The notes under the pieces: generated by a model
The model's input: only the letters and a program-made list of their open reading frames with translations
The model's database searches: none
What the model was told of the DNA's origin: nothing
Shown: positions 33,494 to 44,419 of the stretch, one piece after another
Position numbering within the stretch: position 1 is the stretch's first letter
How the letters are laid out: each line of letters begins with the position of its first letter
Program-made: the position numbers and the translations under genes
NCBI RefSeq assembly: GCF_022539505.1
Contig: NC_061514.1
Location: forward strand, 338,875,090-338,939,089
Source of the DNA: Lolium rigidum
Lineage: Eukaryota > Streptophyta > Magnoliopsida > Poales > Poaceae
Length of the DNA: 64,000 nucleotides
Direction: 5' to 3'

Positions 33494-34171
33494 ATGGAGC
33501 ACCTCGTGCGCGACCTGGCTCGTCGGGCACGGGTGTACTACCTCAAGGCCAAAGGGATGGCGGCATTCAAGGTCACGGTCACGCTCCGTGCAAGAATGGT
33601 GGAGAAGTGGATCCGGGGCGTGAAGAGGAACTTTCTCGATGCCGCAACGACCAAGTGCGTCGGGTTGTACTGCGAGTTCACCGACCGTCGGAATCGCAAG
33701 GCCGGTGAGAAGCAGCGCGCCGCCTTCCTTCAACTCTCGGTGGCGTTCGAGACGTTGGTGTTCCAGATTATTCATGCCGATATAAAAGTGCCAAGTGCTC
33801 AAGGATTTGTTGGAGGACGGGATCATCAATTCTGCGGCGCCGCTATCGGCAATTATGTGAAAAATCTAAGACTCGAAGGCATTCACATCACTTTTACGTA
33901 CGACCTCCAGAATGTAGTCCCGAACCCTACCACCAAGCCCACTCTAAGTCTATGTGATTTGGCAAATCATACCATTGTGACAAACCTTGAGCAGAAGAAG
34001 AAGTACGACGACAAGAAGAAGAGGGACGTCGCCGCGAAAGAAAAAGCAGATGAGTTCATTTTTAGATGGGCCAATTATCCATTGAGCTACGAGCAAGTGC
34101 ACTATGCAGCACTAGACGCTCACCTGAGCTTCCAGATTGCTAGGAAGTATTGGATGCTAGTTGGCTACTAG
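33494..34171 (+). pseudogene. WRN/DEDDy-type 3'-5' exonuclease-like protein, catalytically altered
   Basis: An uninterrupted 225-codon frame lies about 110 bases after a TTTATAAG box (33381). Residues about 55-215 follow the order of the Werner-type exonuclease domain (DNA_pol_A_exo1, PF01612). Exo I is VGLYCEF (57-63), Exo II is CGAAIGNYVKNL, and Exo III is SYEQVHYAALDAH. In active members Exo I is D-x-E and Exo II has an aspartate. Here the first aspartate is Tyr59 and the second is Tyr121, while Glu61, Tyr204 and Asp208 remain. It should therefore lack exonuclease activity. A lysine-rich insert (168-186) separates the parts. It is CACTA D cargo. The open frame could still be expressed. Confidence 0.75.
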
Positions 34172-34246
34172 CCATGTTGATCATCTCAATATTTAGAGAT
34201 GATGAGTAGTGGTGGTCTTCTATATTTGTATGAACTATGAATCGAT

Positions 34247-34410
34247 CGTTTCAATATATATGAACTATCTGTATCTTTCATATATTTGAGAACTATGTGT
34301 CTTTTTATATATATGAACTATGTGTCTTTCAATATATATGAAGTATGTATCTTTCATATATATGGACTATGTATCTTTCATATATATGAATTATGTGTCT
34401 TGTGTCTGTG
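34247..34410. repeat. Short AT-rich tandem repeat, about 30-bp unit
   Basis: Units of the form TATATATGAACTATGTGTCTTTC recur about five times with small changes directly after the exonuclease-like frame. Confidence 0.75.
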
Positions 34411-34783
34411 CTTGCTTGCTTCTTTAATTTATGTTTTATCCCGTTGTTCATATTTGGACCAACACTTTACAGAAAACAATTTTGACAGCAAATCCAATTA
34501 TTTCATTCCCAAATGTACTAGTTCCTTCGAAGTGTATGCGATTAATTCTGATGTGCCATGGAATGTGGTATGAATAGATAAAGAAAATTATTCTTTCAAT
34601 TTATGACGTGGCCGTTGCAACGAGCATGTGTCATACCTCCAAGACCTTGTTGCCCGAGTTCCACTCTCGTGCCAACCACTTTCTTTATGAGATCTCATAT
34701 GTCGGTATGGGTTCTCTATGAGTGAGGGTTCTCCGTCCCCCTAAACCCAGATTTTATTTGAATAATGCATGTCGGTATGGGCA

Positions 34784-35400
34784 ATATTATATGAATAATG
34801 CATATATTATTTGACAATAATAATAATAAATGAATAAATACATAATTATTTCATATTCAAATCACTCACATTTTTCTAATAATAAATCATATATTGTTTG
34901 TCCAATTCCGGTTTACATTTCAAGATATTAATTATTTGGCCATATTATATGAATAATGAATATATTATTTGATAATAATAATAATTAATTAATAAATACA
35001 TAATTATTTCATATTCAAATCACTCACATTTTTTAATAATAAATCATATATTATTTGTCCAATTCCGGTTTAAAGATTTCAAGATATTAATTATTTGGCC
35101 ATATTATGTGAATAATGCATATATTGTTTGATAATAATAGTAATAAATGAATAAATACATAATTATTTCATATTCAAATCACTCACATTTTTTTAATAAT
35201 AAATCATATATTATTTGTCCAATTCCGATTTACGGATTTTAAGATATTAATTATTTGGCCATATTATATGAATAATGCATATATTATTTGATAATAATAA
35301 TAAATGAATAAATACATAATTATTTTATATTCAAATCACTCACATTTTTCTAATAATAAATAATATATTATTTGTCCAATTCCGGTTTACAGATATTTTT
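34784..35400. repeat. AT-rich tandem repeat, four units of about 159 bp
   Basis: Units start with ATATTATATGAATAATG (or one-base variants) at 34784, 34942, 35101 and 35261. They share TCATATTCAAATCACTCACA and TTTGTCCAATTCCG. The near-constant spacing of 158-160 bp is noteworthy. No coding potential. Confidence 0.88.
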
Positions 35401-35516
35401 TGGTTTTAAAAAATACAGAAATGTGACACAATATTATAAGAGTTAATAGAATTGATATGGTAGTATTTACAACAAGGTACAATAACGTTCGCGGGAGCAC
35501 AACAGGAAAGAACCAA

Positions 35517-35572
35517 GGAGTTAAGCGTGCTGAGAGTGGAGTAGTGTGCGGATGGGTGACCGATCGAGAAGT
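35517..35572 (+). promoter_or_regulatory. 5S rRNA-like internal control region
   Basis: The stretch contains AGTTAAGCGTGCT and, 19 bases later, GGATGGGTGACC, with GGAGTAGT between them. These are the A-box, intermediate element and C-box of the plant 5S rRNA internal promoter, in the correct order and exact spacing. An ungapped comparison with the 5S gene from memory gives about 40 of 56 identities. The 5' third of a 5S gene is poorly matched, so this is not a 5S gene. It may be a derived pol III promoter, as in SINE3 or Cassandra elements, captured in CACTA D. Confidence 0.65.
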
Positions 35573-35599
35573 GATAACCAAAGAGTTAAGTGTAATTAG

Positions 35600-35720
35600 T
35601 ATTAAAAATGGTCCAAGTGAGAGAGTAACAAGTCAAAGGAAAAGAAAAATGAAAAATGAAAAAAATGAAAAAAAAAGAAATTAGGAAAATGAAATAAGGA
35701 AAATGAAAAACATAATTATT
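35600..35720. repeat. Purine-rich tract downstream of the 5S-like box
   Basis: An A/G-rich stretch built of AAAAATGAAAAATG-type units follows the 5S-like sequence. It is simple sequence, not a gene. On the plus strand it lacks the T-run that would stop pol III. Confidence 0.6.
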
Positions 35721-36341
35721 GAAAATAATATCGGTTGGGACTAAAAGTTCTACAGCCCAGACCCCGTATCGGGGCCACGTGGAGAGCCATTTATCCGTTG
35801 GTAACTGGGCCGCGACTAAACGCTTCGTTTTTAGTCCCACCTTATTAGTCGTGGTTGGAGAACCGGGATTAAAGGCTCTTACGGACCGGGACTGAATGGC
35901 CTGTCTCCACTAGTGCCAAAAGAAGTGGGCGTTAGTCCTATGAGCTAACTATAAGCCAATTAGTGACCTGATTTGTTGTGTCGATTTCGACAAATTTGAC
36001 CCTTTTTCAAAAGTTCAGCACGATTTTACCTCTTTTTGAAAAATATTCAAAATCTGACCCTTTTTAGTAGCGCCTTTCCCAAGGGAGCTACCCTCTTCGC
36101 CGCAGCGCCAGCGTCACCGGCGCTAAACTTGTGCCAGCGTGGCGAGGCTGGGCCCACATTTCGCGAGCTCAACTCCATTCGTAGGGGCGCTACCCTTTTG
36201 AAGTTCAGCTCCCTTCTGAGTGGCGCTACCCTTTTAGAGTTCAACTCCCCTCGCAGGGGCGCTACCCTTTGGAACATGTTAAGTCGCGTGGGCCGCCCCC
36301 ATCCCCTCCACCTACCATGATAAAGGGTGGCCCGATCTTCT

Positions 36342-37550
36342 CAGTAAGCAACGGTGGTGATGATGATCACGGGGTGAACACAGCGGAGATAACTTGATGA
36401 AGAGTGGATGATAACTTGGATGACGCAACGAGATCTCTCGATTGGTCCCTATCGCCAATGCAACAGCTCTCAACCCTGCAAGATATTCACAACTCCACAC
36501 ACTTGCGCACGTAGCCGCCTACCACGAAGCGGTAAGTTGCAACCTTCTAATTTCCAATGGAACAACAGATCACACAAGACTTTCAGAGATTACACAAAAT
36601 CAAGGCAATATGGTGTAGAGATTCAATAGAGTTGCAAAGCAATCAACTATGAACTAGGGTTTATCTTAAATGTGGTCTAAAGCTACTTTGGGGGCGTCCT
36701 GGGCACTTATATAGGGATTCAGGACGACCTCAGGTCGAAAAGATACAAAAATAACCGACCCAAAATAGATCTGGTCGAGTCAGACTCGGACTCGGCCGGC
36801 CTAGGGGCCGGTCGACCGGGCCAGGGACCGGCCGGTCCGGTTTGGACCGGGCCAGGGACCGGGTGGCAACCGGGCGGGGCGTCCAGGCTTACTGGATAGT
36901 GCTCGGTTGGCACAGGTGGGAAATCCGGTTTGGACCGGACGGATCCGACGTGGAAGCCGGTCGGACCGGGCCTGGGGCCGGGTGGCCCGGCGGCACGGCC
37001 GGTTGACCGGGCTTGGCGCCGGCCTGAACATCTCCTCCTCTCGCGCATGCCTCCCGCTCCTCCCTCTCACGTCCATGGGATGTCTTCATGTCCAGCTCCA
37101 TGTCCAGCTTCACGTCCATCTTCTTGTCCAGCTCCTCCTCTCCTCCTCGTGCGTTGCTTGGTTCCTCTTCATACCTGATCATACATAAGTAATACGATTT
37201 AGGCAGTATAAAGTTCTCATCGATCAAAGTATCACTTAGGAACAAGTTCACCTGGTTTTTAAGTAGCTTCGCACGAGCTCGTGTCATCGGTCCAGTCCTG
37301 ACTTCATTGGACTTGAGCTTCACAGCAGCATTGTCTTCATCTTGCAATGACGGAGGTAGTAGTGTGGTAGGATGTCCTCATCATACCACTTACCCCTCAC
37401 TCCCCGACCAAGAAGAAGCTAGGGCGCGTCTCCCTCTCTCTCCCCTCTCAAATCCTTCCCCAAAATCCCCTAGATTTGAAGATTTCTTTGGTAGATTTTG
37501 GCCCCCCTTTGATGCAAAGAGGTGTTCTCTCCCATCCACTTCATTTTGTC
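36342..37550 (-). repeat. Tandem copy 1 of a 1.2-kb retrotransposon segment
   Basis: Runs from CAGTAAGCAACGGTGG to CTTCATTTTGTC. On the minus strand it carries, in order, a pol C-terminal remnant, a tract rich in CCGGTCC, a TATATAAGTGC promoter-like box (near 36710) and a leader. This is the 3' coding end plus part of an LTR of a gypsy-type element. Copy 2 follows without a single extra base. Confidence 0.85.
36980..37347 (-). pseudogene. gypsy pol C-terminal remnant, copy 1
   Basis: The minus-strand frame has AAVKLKSNEV and then GPMTRARAKLLKNQVNLFL and DTLIDENFILPKSYYLCMI. The G-P-M/I-T-R-A-R-A phrase is typical of the end of pol polyproteins in grass gypsy elements, after the integrase. 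Beyond it the frame becomes low-complexity (methionine/aspartate/lysine, then proline-rich). It is a scrap without catalytic domains. A near-identical copy is at 38068-38643. Confidence 0.65.
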
Positions 37551-38730
37551 CAGTAAGCAACGGTGGTGATGATGATCACGGGGTGAACACAACGGAGATA
37601 ACTTGATGAAGAGTGGATGATAACTTGTATGACACAACAAGATCTCTCGATTGGTCCCTGTTGCCAATGCAACAACTCTCAACCCTGCAAGATATTCGCA
37701 ACTCCACACACTTGCGCACGTAGCCGCCGACCACGAAGCGGTAAGTTGCAACCTTCTAATTCCCAATGGAACAGCAGATCACACAAGACTTTCAGAGAAT
37801 TACACCAAATCAAGGCAATATGGTGTAGAGATTCAATAGAGTTGCAAAGCAATCAGCTATGAACTAGGGTTTATCTTATACGTGGTCTAAAGCTACATTG
37901 GGGGCGTCCTGGGCACTTATATAGGGGTTCAGGACGACCTCAGGTAAAAAAGAAACAAAAATAACTTACCCAAAATAGATCTGGTCGAGACAGACTCGGA
38001 CTCGGCCGGCCTAGGGGCCGATCGACCGGGCCTGGGACCGAGTGGCAACCTGGCGGGGCGTCCAGGCTTAATGGATAGTGCCCTGTTGGCACAGGTGGGA
38101 AATCCGGTTTGGACCAGAAGGATCTAGCGTGGAAGCCGGTCGGACCGGGCCGGGGGCCGGGTGGCCCGGCGGCACGGCCGGTTGACCGGGCTTGGCGCCG
38201 GCCTGAACATCTCCTCCTCTCGCGCATGCCTCCCGCTCCTCCCTCGCGCGTCCATGGGATGTCTTCATGTCCAGCTCCATGTCCAGCTTCACGTCCATCT
38301 TCTTGTCCAGCTGCTCCTCTCCTCCTCATGCGATGCTTGGTTCCTCTTCATACCTGATCATACATAAGTAATACAATTTAGGAAGTATAAAGTTCTCATC
38401 GATCAAAGTATCACTTAGGAACAAGTTCACCTGTTGTTTAAGTAGCTTCGCAGGAGCTCGTGTCATCGGTCCAATCCTGATTTCATTGGACTTGAGCTTC
38501 ACAGCAGCATTGTCTTCATCTTGCAATGACGGAGGTAGTAGTGTGGTAGGGATGTCCTCGTCATACCACTTACCCCTCACTCCCCGACCAAGAAGAAGCC
38601 AGGGCGCGTCTCCCTGTCTCTGCCCTCTCAAATCCTTCCCCAAAATCCCCTAGATCTGAAGATTTCTTTGGTGGATTTCGGTCCCCCTTTGATGCAAAGA
38701 GGTGTTCTCTCCCATCCACTTCATTTTGTC
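37551..38730 (-). repeat. Tandem copy 2 of the 1.2-kb retrotransposon segment
   Basis: It starts and ends with the same sequences as copy 1 (CAGTAAGCAACGG, TTCATTTTGTC) and is about 30 bp shorter, mainly through loss in the CCGG-rich tract near 38030. The copies differ by scattered substitutions, so the duplication is not recent. Confidence 0.85.
38068..38643 (-). pseudogene. gypsy pol C-terminal remnant, copy 2
   Basis: Same order of motifs as copy 1, here with MGKDLRGQRQGDAPWLLLGR upstream, then AAVKLKSNEI and GPMTRAPAKLLKQQVNLFL. The frame upstream of AAVKLK is longer than in copy 1, where a shift interrupts it near 37375. Not functional. Confidence 0.65.
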
Positions 38731-38995
38731 TAATTGATGTCATGTTTTTGGTTCTATTTTGGTAAATCTTGATAGCCCTAGAAAAATTGATGGCATGTTC
38801 TATGTTCTATTGTTGTTGTATAGTCCATTGGTGGTTTGTATGATGTCTATGTAAGATTTGTAGTTTATGGTTAACCCTAGATCTATTTAGTGACATAGAT
38901 GTAGTTAGGGTTAGCCCTAGATCTATTTGGCCACCATTCTTCTTCTTATTTTATTGTTGAAATGCATATGTTACCATGTATAGTCCATTGGTGTT
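38731..38995. other. MULE interior, noncoding
   Basis: T-rich sequence with a duplicated TAGTCCATTGGTG phrase (38821 and 38980) and two AACCCTAGATCTATTT phrases near 38874 and 38908. No gene is visible. Confidence 0.5.
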
Positions 38996-39063
38996 CAAAA
39001 AGAGGTCAAATCGTGCTGAACTTTCGAAAAAGGGTCAAATTTGTCGAAATCGACATTTGTTGT

Positions 39064-39747
39064 TGACGCGGTGGATAGGCCAGCCAGGACCTGATTGGCC
39101 ACCTGGTAGCCGACATGAGGCAATCGGGCTAACTGGTGACCAACCAGTCTTGTCGGTGTTCTGAAGGCCGACGCCGTATTATTTTTGGAAAATCATAAAT
39201 CTGTGTAATATTTTTGGATTTAAATAAAAATGTATTATTTTAAAAATATTAGCCCACCACTGTAGCTGCGGTGACTCAAGTTTGTCGCTAGCAGTCGCTG
39301 CATCTTCATCATCCTCCAGATTTCTTTCGCCTTCATCGTTGATGTACATGGCGGCGCTTCACCTGTGGGTATTGCGCGAGGCAGGAAAGATGAGCGGTGT
39401 TCTCTTGGTGCGAACACTGACGTAGTGAGGTGCTTGTATACCGTAATGTTGGTGGGTGCCGATACTGCAGCGGTGGGGAGCTTTATGTAGGCCGGCGACG
39501 CGTGGTACACGGGATGAAGGTGAAGAGGCTCCACGTCGACGGAATAGGAGGAGGCAACCTCGGGAAAGATTACACACAATTTTGTCACTACCAACAGTTT
39601 CTAATAGGGAGAAGAAAAGAGATGGACCGGAATAAAGGCTCATCGCAAAATAGTCACACAAAATTCTCTTTTCATGACCCATATATGAAAAACTACTGTA
39701 CTCTAACGGTTTTTGTTCGAATTATTCCGTGTACTATAGTAATCCTT
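39064..39747. other. Unassigned flank between the MULE and CACTA E
   Basis: No gene that I can support. Short frames near 39235-39600 on both strands have no recognisable motifs. The sequence is the target region of CACTA E and continues at 45770. Confidence 0.35.
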
Positions 39748-39992
39748 CACTGGTGAAAAAACAGGCTTCGGGTGAGCCCCATAAGTCGCGACGCTGCAGG
39801 AACCGCGACTAATGGTACCTTTAGTCGCGGTTCGGGAGGCGAACCGCGACCAAAGGCCTGGGCCCAGTGGCGCTCGGTGGCCAGCCGGTGCACGTGGGGG
39901 CTTTAGTCGCGGTTGGCCGGGCCAACCGCGACTAAAGGTGCCCGAAGGCCTTTAGTCGCGGTTGGCCAGGCCAACCGGGACTAAAGCCCCTC

Positions 39993-40004
39993 CCCTATAT
40001 ATAC
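39993..40004 (+). promoter_or_regulatory. TATA box of the TNP2 gene in CACTA E
   Basis: CCTATATATACC follows the last subterminal repeat and lies about 340 bp before the TNP2 start. Comparable boxes sit at the same place in CACTA B (near 14220). Confidence 0.55.
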
Positions 40005-40342
40005 CCACCCAGCAGCCAACACTTAGCCATTTGGTGCCATTCTCTTCACAAGCTTCACAAGTGGGTGTTAGGTTTGCTTTTGGTTCCTCTTATGCACATA
40101 AGGTGTTTGATGAAATGCCCCAAGAGCATGAAACAAACATGATATGAAGTGTTGGAGCCACACTTGAGCTTTCTCATTTATTTTTTCCTCCTCGATCGCG
40201 GTTAGCAACTTGAACCTTTGATGTGTCGTTGATAAAATGTGCATGTGTGTGTAGTTCAATGTTTAATTTATATTGTTTGTAGCTAGTTAGTTTAACAAAT
40301 GCATGATGGTTAATTATATATTTTATATTATAATAATGCAGA

Positions 40343-43300
40343 TGAATCGACAATGGATGTACGGTAACCGACTCTCCGGCGAGTTCGATGCGGGTTTGAA
40401 AGATTTCCTCGTAGTGGCCAATGCGAACAAGCGGGGGTTTTGTTATCCGTCCATGTGTTAAATGTAAGAATCGGAATGGTTACTCTTCCTCAAGAGATGT
40501 TCACATGCACCTGCTTCGGCACGGTTTCATGCCAAGCTATAATTGTTGGACCAAGCATGGAGAAAGAGGGGTTATAATGGAAGAAGATGAAGAAGGGGAT
40601 GATTTCAATGATGAAAGCTATCTTGCTCATTTCGGTGATACTTTCATGGAGGATGCTGAAGGTGAAGGGGAAGGTGAAGGGGAAGGTGAAGAAGAGGCAC
40701 GTGATGATCCCGTTGATGATCTTGGTCGGACCATTGCCGATGCACGGAGACGCTGCGAAACCGAAAAAGAGAGGGAGAATTTGGATCGCATGTTAGAGGA
40801 TCACAGGAAGGCGCCGTACCCCGGATGCGATGATGGTCCGAAAAAGCTGGGCTGCACACTGGATTTGCTGAGATGGAAGGCACGAGCAGGTGTAGCTGAA
40901 TCGGCATTTGAAAACTTGCTGAAAATGTTGAAGAATATGTTTCCAAAGAATAACGAGTTGCCCGCCACTACGTACGAAGCAAAGAAGGTTGTCTCGCCCT
41001 CTAGGTTTAGAGGTTCTGAAGATACATGCATGCATCAACGATCGCATCCTCTACCGCGGTGAATACGAGAATTTGAATGAATGCCCGGTATGCACTCGCA
41101 TTGCGTTATAAGATCGGAGGCGATGACCCCGGTGACGATGTTGAGGGCCGAAACCCGGGAAGAGGGTTCCCGCCAAGGTGATGTGGTATGCTCCTATAAT
41201 ACCACGGTTGAAACGTCTGTTCGGGAACAAAGAGCATGCCAAGTTGTTGCGATGGCACAAAGAGGACCGTAAGTCGGACGGGGAGTTGAGACACCCCGCA
41301 GATGGAACGCAATGGAGAAAGATCGACAGAGAGTTCAAAGATTTTGCAGCCGACGCAAGGAACATAAGATTTGGTCTAAGTACGGATGGCATGAATCCTT
41401 TTGGCGAGCGTAGCTCCAGCCATAGCACCTGGCCCGTGACTCTATGCATCTACAACCTTCCTCCTTGGTTGTGCATGAAGCGGAAGTTCATTATGATGCC
41501 GGTGCTCATCCAAGGTCCGAAGCAACCCGGCAACGACATCGATGTGTACCTAAGGCCATTAGTTGATGAACTTTTACAGTCGTGGGGCAGACCTGGTGTC
41601 CGTGTGTGGGATGAGCACAAAGAAGAGGAATTTGACCTACGAGCGTTGCTTTTCGTAACCATCAACGATTGGCCTGCTCTTAGTAACCTTTCGGGACTGT
41701 CAAATAAGGGATACAATGCATGCACACACTGCTTACATGAGACTGAAAGTGTACATTTGCCAAATTGTAAGAAGAACGTGTACCTTGGGCATCGTCGATT
41801 TCTTCTGAAAGGTCATCCAGTAAGAAAAAAAGGCAAGCATTACAACGGCAAGGCAGATCACCGGCCGAAGCCTACGGAACACACTGGTGCTGAGGTATTT
41901 GATATGGTCAAGGGTTTGAAAGTCATCTTTGGAAAGGGTCCTGGCGGACAATCAGTTCCGAAGGGAGCTGACGGGCACGTAGCCATGTGGAAGAAGAAAT
42001 CTATATTCGGGAGCTAGAATATTGGAAAGTCCTAGAAGTCCGCTCTCGCAATCGACGTGATGCACGTTACGAAGAATATTTGCGTGAACATCCTAAGCTT
42101 CTTGGGCGTGTATGGGAAGTCAAATGATACAAAGGAAGCACGGCAGGACCGAGCAAAGTTTGAAAGACCCCGATGACCCGCATCCGGAACGGTTTCAAGG
42201 TCGTGCCGCCTACGCTCCGACCAAAGAAGAGAAGGTCATCTTTTTTGAATGCCCGAGCAGTATGAAGGTCCCGTCGGATTCTCGTCCAATATAAAGGGAA
42301 TAATAAACATGGCGGAGAAAAAGTTCCAAAACCTGAAGTCTCACGACCGCCACGTGATTATGACGCAATTGCTTCCGATTGCTTTGAGGGGGCTCTGCCG
42401 GAAAATGTTCGAGTAGCCATTGTGAAGCTATGTGCATTCCTCAATGCAATCTCTCGGAAGGTAATCAATCCAGAAGTTCTACCACGGTTACGAACGATGT
42501 GATCCAATGTCTTGTCGGTTTCGAGTTGGTGTTCCCGCCATCCTTCTTCAATATTATGACGCACCTCCTGGTTCACCTAGTCGATGAGATTTCCATTCTC
42601 GGTCCTGTATTTCTACACAATATGTTCCCCTTCGAGAGGTTCATGGGAGTATTAAAGAAATATGTTCGTAACCGTGCTAGGCAAGAAGGAAGCATCGCCA
42701 AGGGCTATGGAAATGAGGAGGTAATTGAGTTTTGTGTTGACTTTGTTCCTGACCTTAAGCCGATTGGTCTTCCTCAATCGCGGCACGAGGGGAGACTAAG
42801 TGGAAAAGGCACGATCGGAAGGAAATCAATGATATGTATGGACGGCCATTCTCTGACTGAAGCACACCACACAGTTCTGACCAATTCCAGCTTGGTGGCT
42901 CCGTACTTTGAGAAACACAAGAATATTTTACGCTCGGACAACCCGGGGAAGCCTGAATCCTGGATTAGGAAGGCCCACATGGAGACTTTCAGCAGTTGGT
43001 TGAGAAAACATTTAATGAGTGACAATAAGGTTGTAGATCAGCTGTACATGTTGGCCAAGACACCATCTTCGACTATAACGACTTTCCAAGGGTACGAGAT
43101 AAATGGGAATACATTTTACACGATCGCCCAAGATAAAAAGAGCACCAACCAAAACAGTGGTGTCCGCTTTGATGCAGCAACCGAGAATGGGCAAAAGGTC
43201 ACATATTATGGTTACATAGAGGAGATATGGGAACTTGACTATGGACCCTCCTTTAGGGTCCCTTTGTTCCGGTGCAAATGGTTCAAGCTAACAGGAGGTG

Positions 43301-43677
43301 GGGTAAAGGTGGACCAGCAATACGGAATGACAATGGTGGATTTCAACAATCTTGGTTACCTTGACGAACCATTCGTCCTAGCGAAAGATGTCGCTCAGGT
43401 TTTCTATGTGAAGGACATGAGTAGCAAACCGAGGAAACGGAAAAATAAGAAAACGATCAATACATCATGCGATGATCCAAAGCGCCACATTGTTCTTTCA
43501 GGGAAAAGAAACATCGTGGGAGTGGAGGACAAGACAGACATGTCAGAAGATTATAATATGTTTGCTGAAATTCCGCCCTTCAAAGTGAACACCGACCCAA
43601 GCATTAAGTTAAATGATGAGGATGCTCCATGGATACGGCACAATCGTAAGCAAGCAGGGACACAAGGGAAGAAATGA
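40343..43677 (+). pseudogene. TNP2-type CACTA transposase of element E
   Basis: Starts MNRQWMYGNRLSGEFD at 40343. Shifts occur near 40435, 41015, 41100, 42000 and 42150-42430. Between them lie HGFMPSYNCWTKHGERGVI, a GEGEGEGE run, and VMWYAPIIPRLKRLFGNKEH. A 280-codon frame holds the Transposase_21 core (STDGMNPFG, then QPGNDIDVYLRPLVDEL and VTINDWPALSNLSG). A final 415-codon frame carries DUF4218 (FPPSFFNIMTHLLVHLVDEI, MFPFERFMGVLKKYV) and DUF4216 (YYGYIEEIWELDYGP, PLFRCKWF). The residues are mostly well conserved, so the losses are recent relative to CACTA B. It is not translatable as a whole. Confidence 0.88.
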
Positions 43678-43795
43678 TGTGTAATAATTTATTGTACCAA
43701 ACTTTGTTGAATGAATCATGTGAATTATATTACCCGTGATGTGTTTGGTGTCCATTTTCGAATGATTCAATTGACTCGAGATAGCACTGATGATA

Positions 43796-43940
43796 CATGA
43801 AATTTGGAGTGACTAAGTCATACTCCCGCATACATGAAATTTGGAGTGACTAAGTCATACTCCTGCATATAGGAAATTTGGAGTGACTAAGTCATACTCC
43901 TGCATACATGAAATTTGGAGTGATTTAGTCATACTCCTGC
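43796..43940. repeat. Four tandem copies of about 41 bp
   Basis: Units of ATGAAATTTGGAGTGACTAA then GTCATACTCCTGCATAC repeat four times between the TNP2 gene and the small antisense gene. Each contains an AGTGACTAAGTCATACT partial palindrome. Confidence 0.85.
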
Positions 43941-44374
43941 CTAGGCGTATAATATGCATACTCGTAGTCTTCATAGCCGCCGCCGTTGTACTGGTAGTCG
44001 TCGCCTTCTAAGTTGCCGGCGTCGTCGTCGCTGCTGTCGTCGGGCGGCGTCGTCGGGCGGCGCTCGTGGCTCGAACCGAGGGTAGCGCAGGCGGGGATAT
44101 CGCCGGCCGTGATGTAGTCCATGACGCTCTGCAGAGTCCGGCCGTACCACCATAGCCGACGACCGGCCTCGTGGAAGTTTCCAGGAGGCAGACCGTCCTC
44201 CTCATACCTGGCGAGCGCCCTCTCACGCCGATTGATGAAGAAGGCGTCCCAAGTATGCTGGTTATCGGGATGCCAGCGGGGATTCATCCGCTGCTCCGGC
44301 GTGAGGTCGAGGTAGTAGTGGTTCGTGATGGCCGCCCGGCGCGCAGTACTCTGAGGGACGGGAGGGACCGGCAC
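43925..44374 (-). pseudogene. Small conserved CACTA-associated protein, N-terminally truncated
   Basis: The minus-strand frame begins at MPVPPVPQ and contains TNHYYLDLTPEQRMNPRWHP and FFINRRERALARYEEDG. It matches the 175-residue protein at 26909-27436, which has about 45 more residues before this point. Here the upstream sequence, which still encodes an AGWSLSAGGV-like stretch, breaks into the ORF2 remnant near 44410. The acidic, tyrosine-rich tail (DDYQYNGGGYEDYEYAYY) is intact. The function is unknown. It overlaps the 41-bp repeats at its end. Confidence 0.6.
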
Positions 44375-44419
44375 GCCGCCGGCGCTTAGGCTCCAGCCGG
44401 CAGGGACGCTTAGGCTTAG

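Larger units (their letters stand above)
33163..35915 (+). mobile_element. CACTA DNA transposon D, 2.75 kb, non-autonomous
   Basis: The left end CACTAGTAGAAAAC is at 33163. The right end finishes CTCCACTAGTG at 35915. The duplication CCA lies at 33160-33162 and 35916-35918. Subterminal repeats of the TTTAGTCCC / GGGACTAAA kind are present at both sides. The right terminal repeat has drifted beyond the first eight bases. No transposase is encoded. The cargo comprises an exonuclease-like frame, AT-rich tandem repeats and a 5S-like sequence. Confidence 0.9.
35980..39054. mobile_element. Mutator-like element (MULE), 3.1 kb, non-autonomous
   Basis: Terminal inverted repeats of 61 bp with two mismatches start GTCGATTTCGACAAATTTGA at 35980 and at 39054 on the other strand. 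They are flanked by an exact 9-bp duplication ATTTGTTGT at 35971-35979 and 39055-39063, diagnostic of the Mutator superfamily. Inside the left end, GGCGCTACCC units recur (about 36184-36265). There is no MuDR-like transposase. Most of the interior is a duplicated piece of an LTR retrotransposon. Confidence 0.9.

Noticed and set aside
35517..35572. A true 5S rRNA gene
   Set aside because: Only the internal promoter half is recognisable. The 5' third does not match and there is no T-run terminator nearby.
36719..38357. Proline- and arginine-rich frames on both strands around the CCGG-rich tract
   Set aside because: They arise from simple CCGGTCC-rich sequence in the duplicated retrotransposon piece. 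Only the GPMTRARA remnant is convincing.
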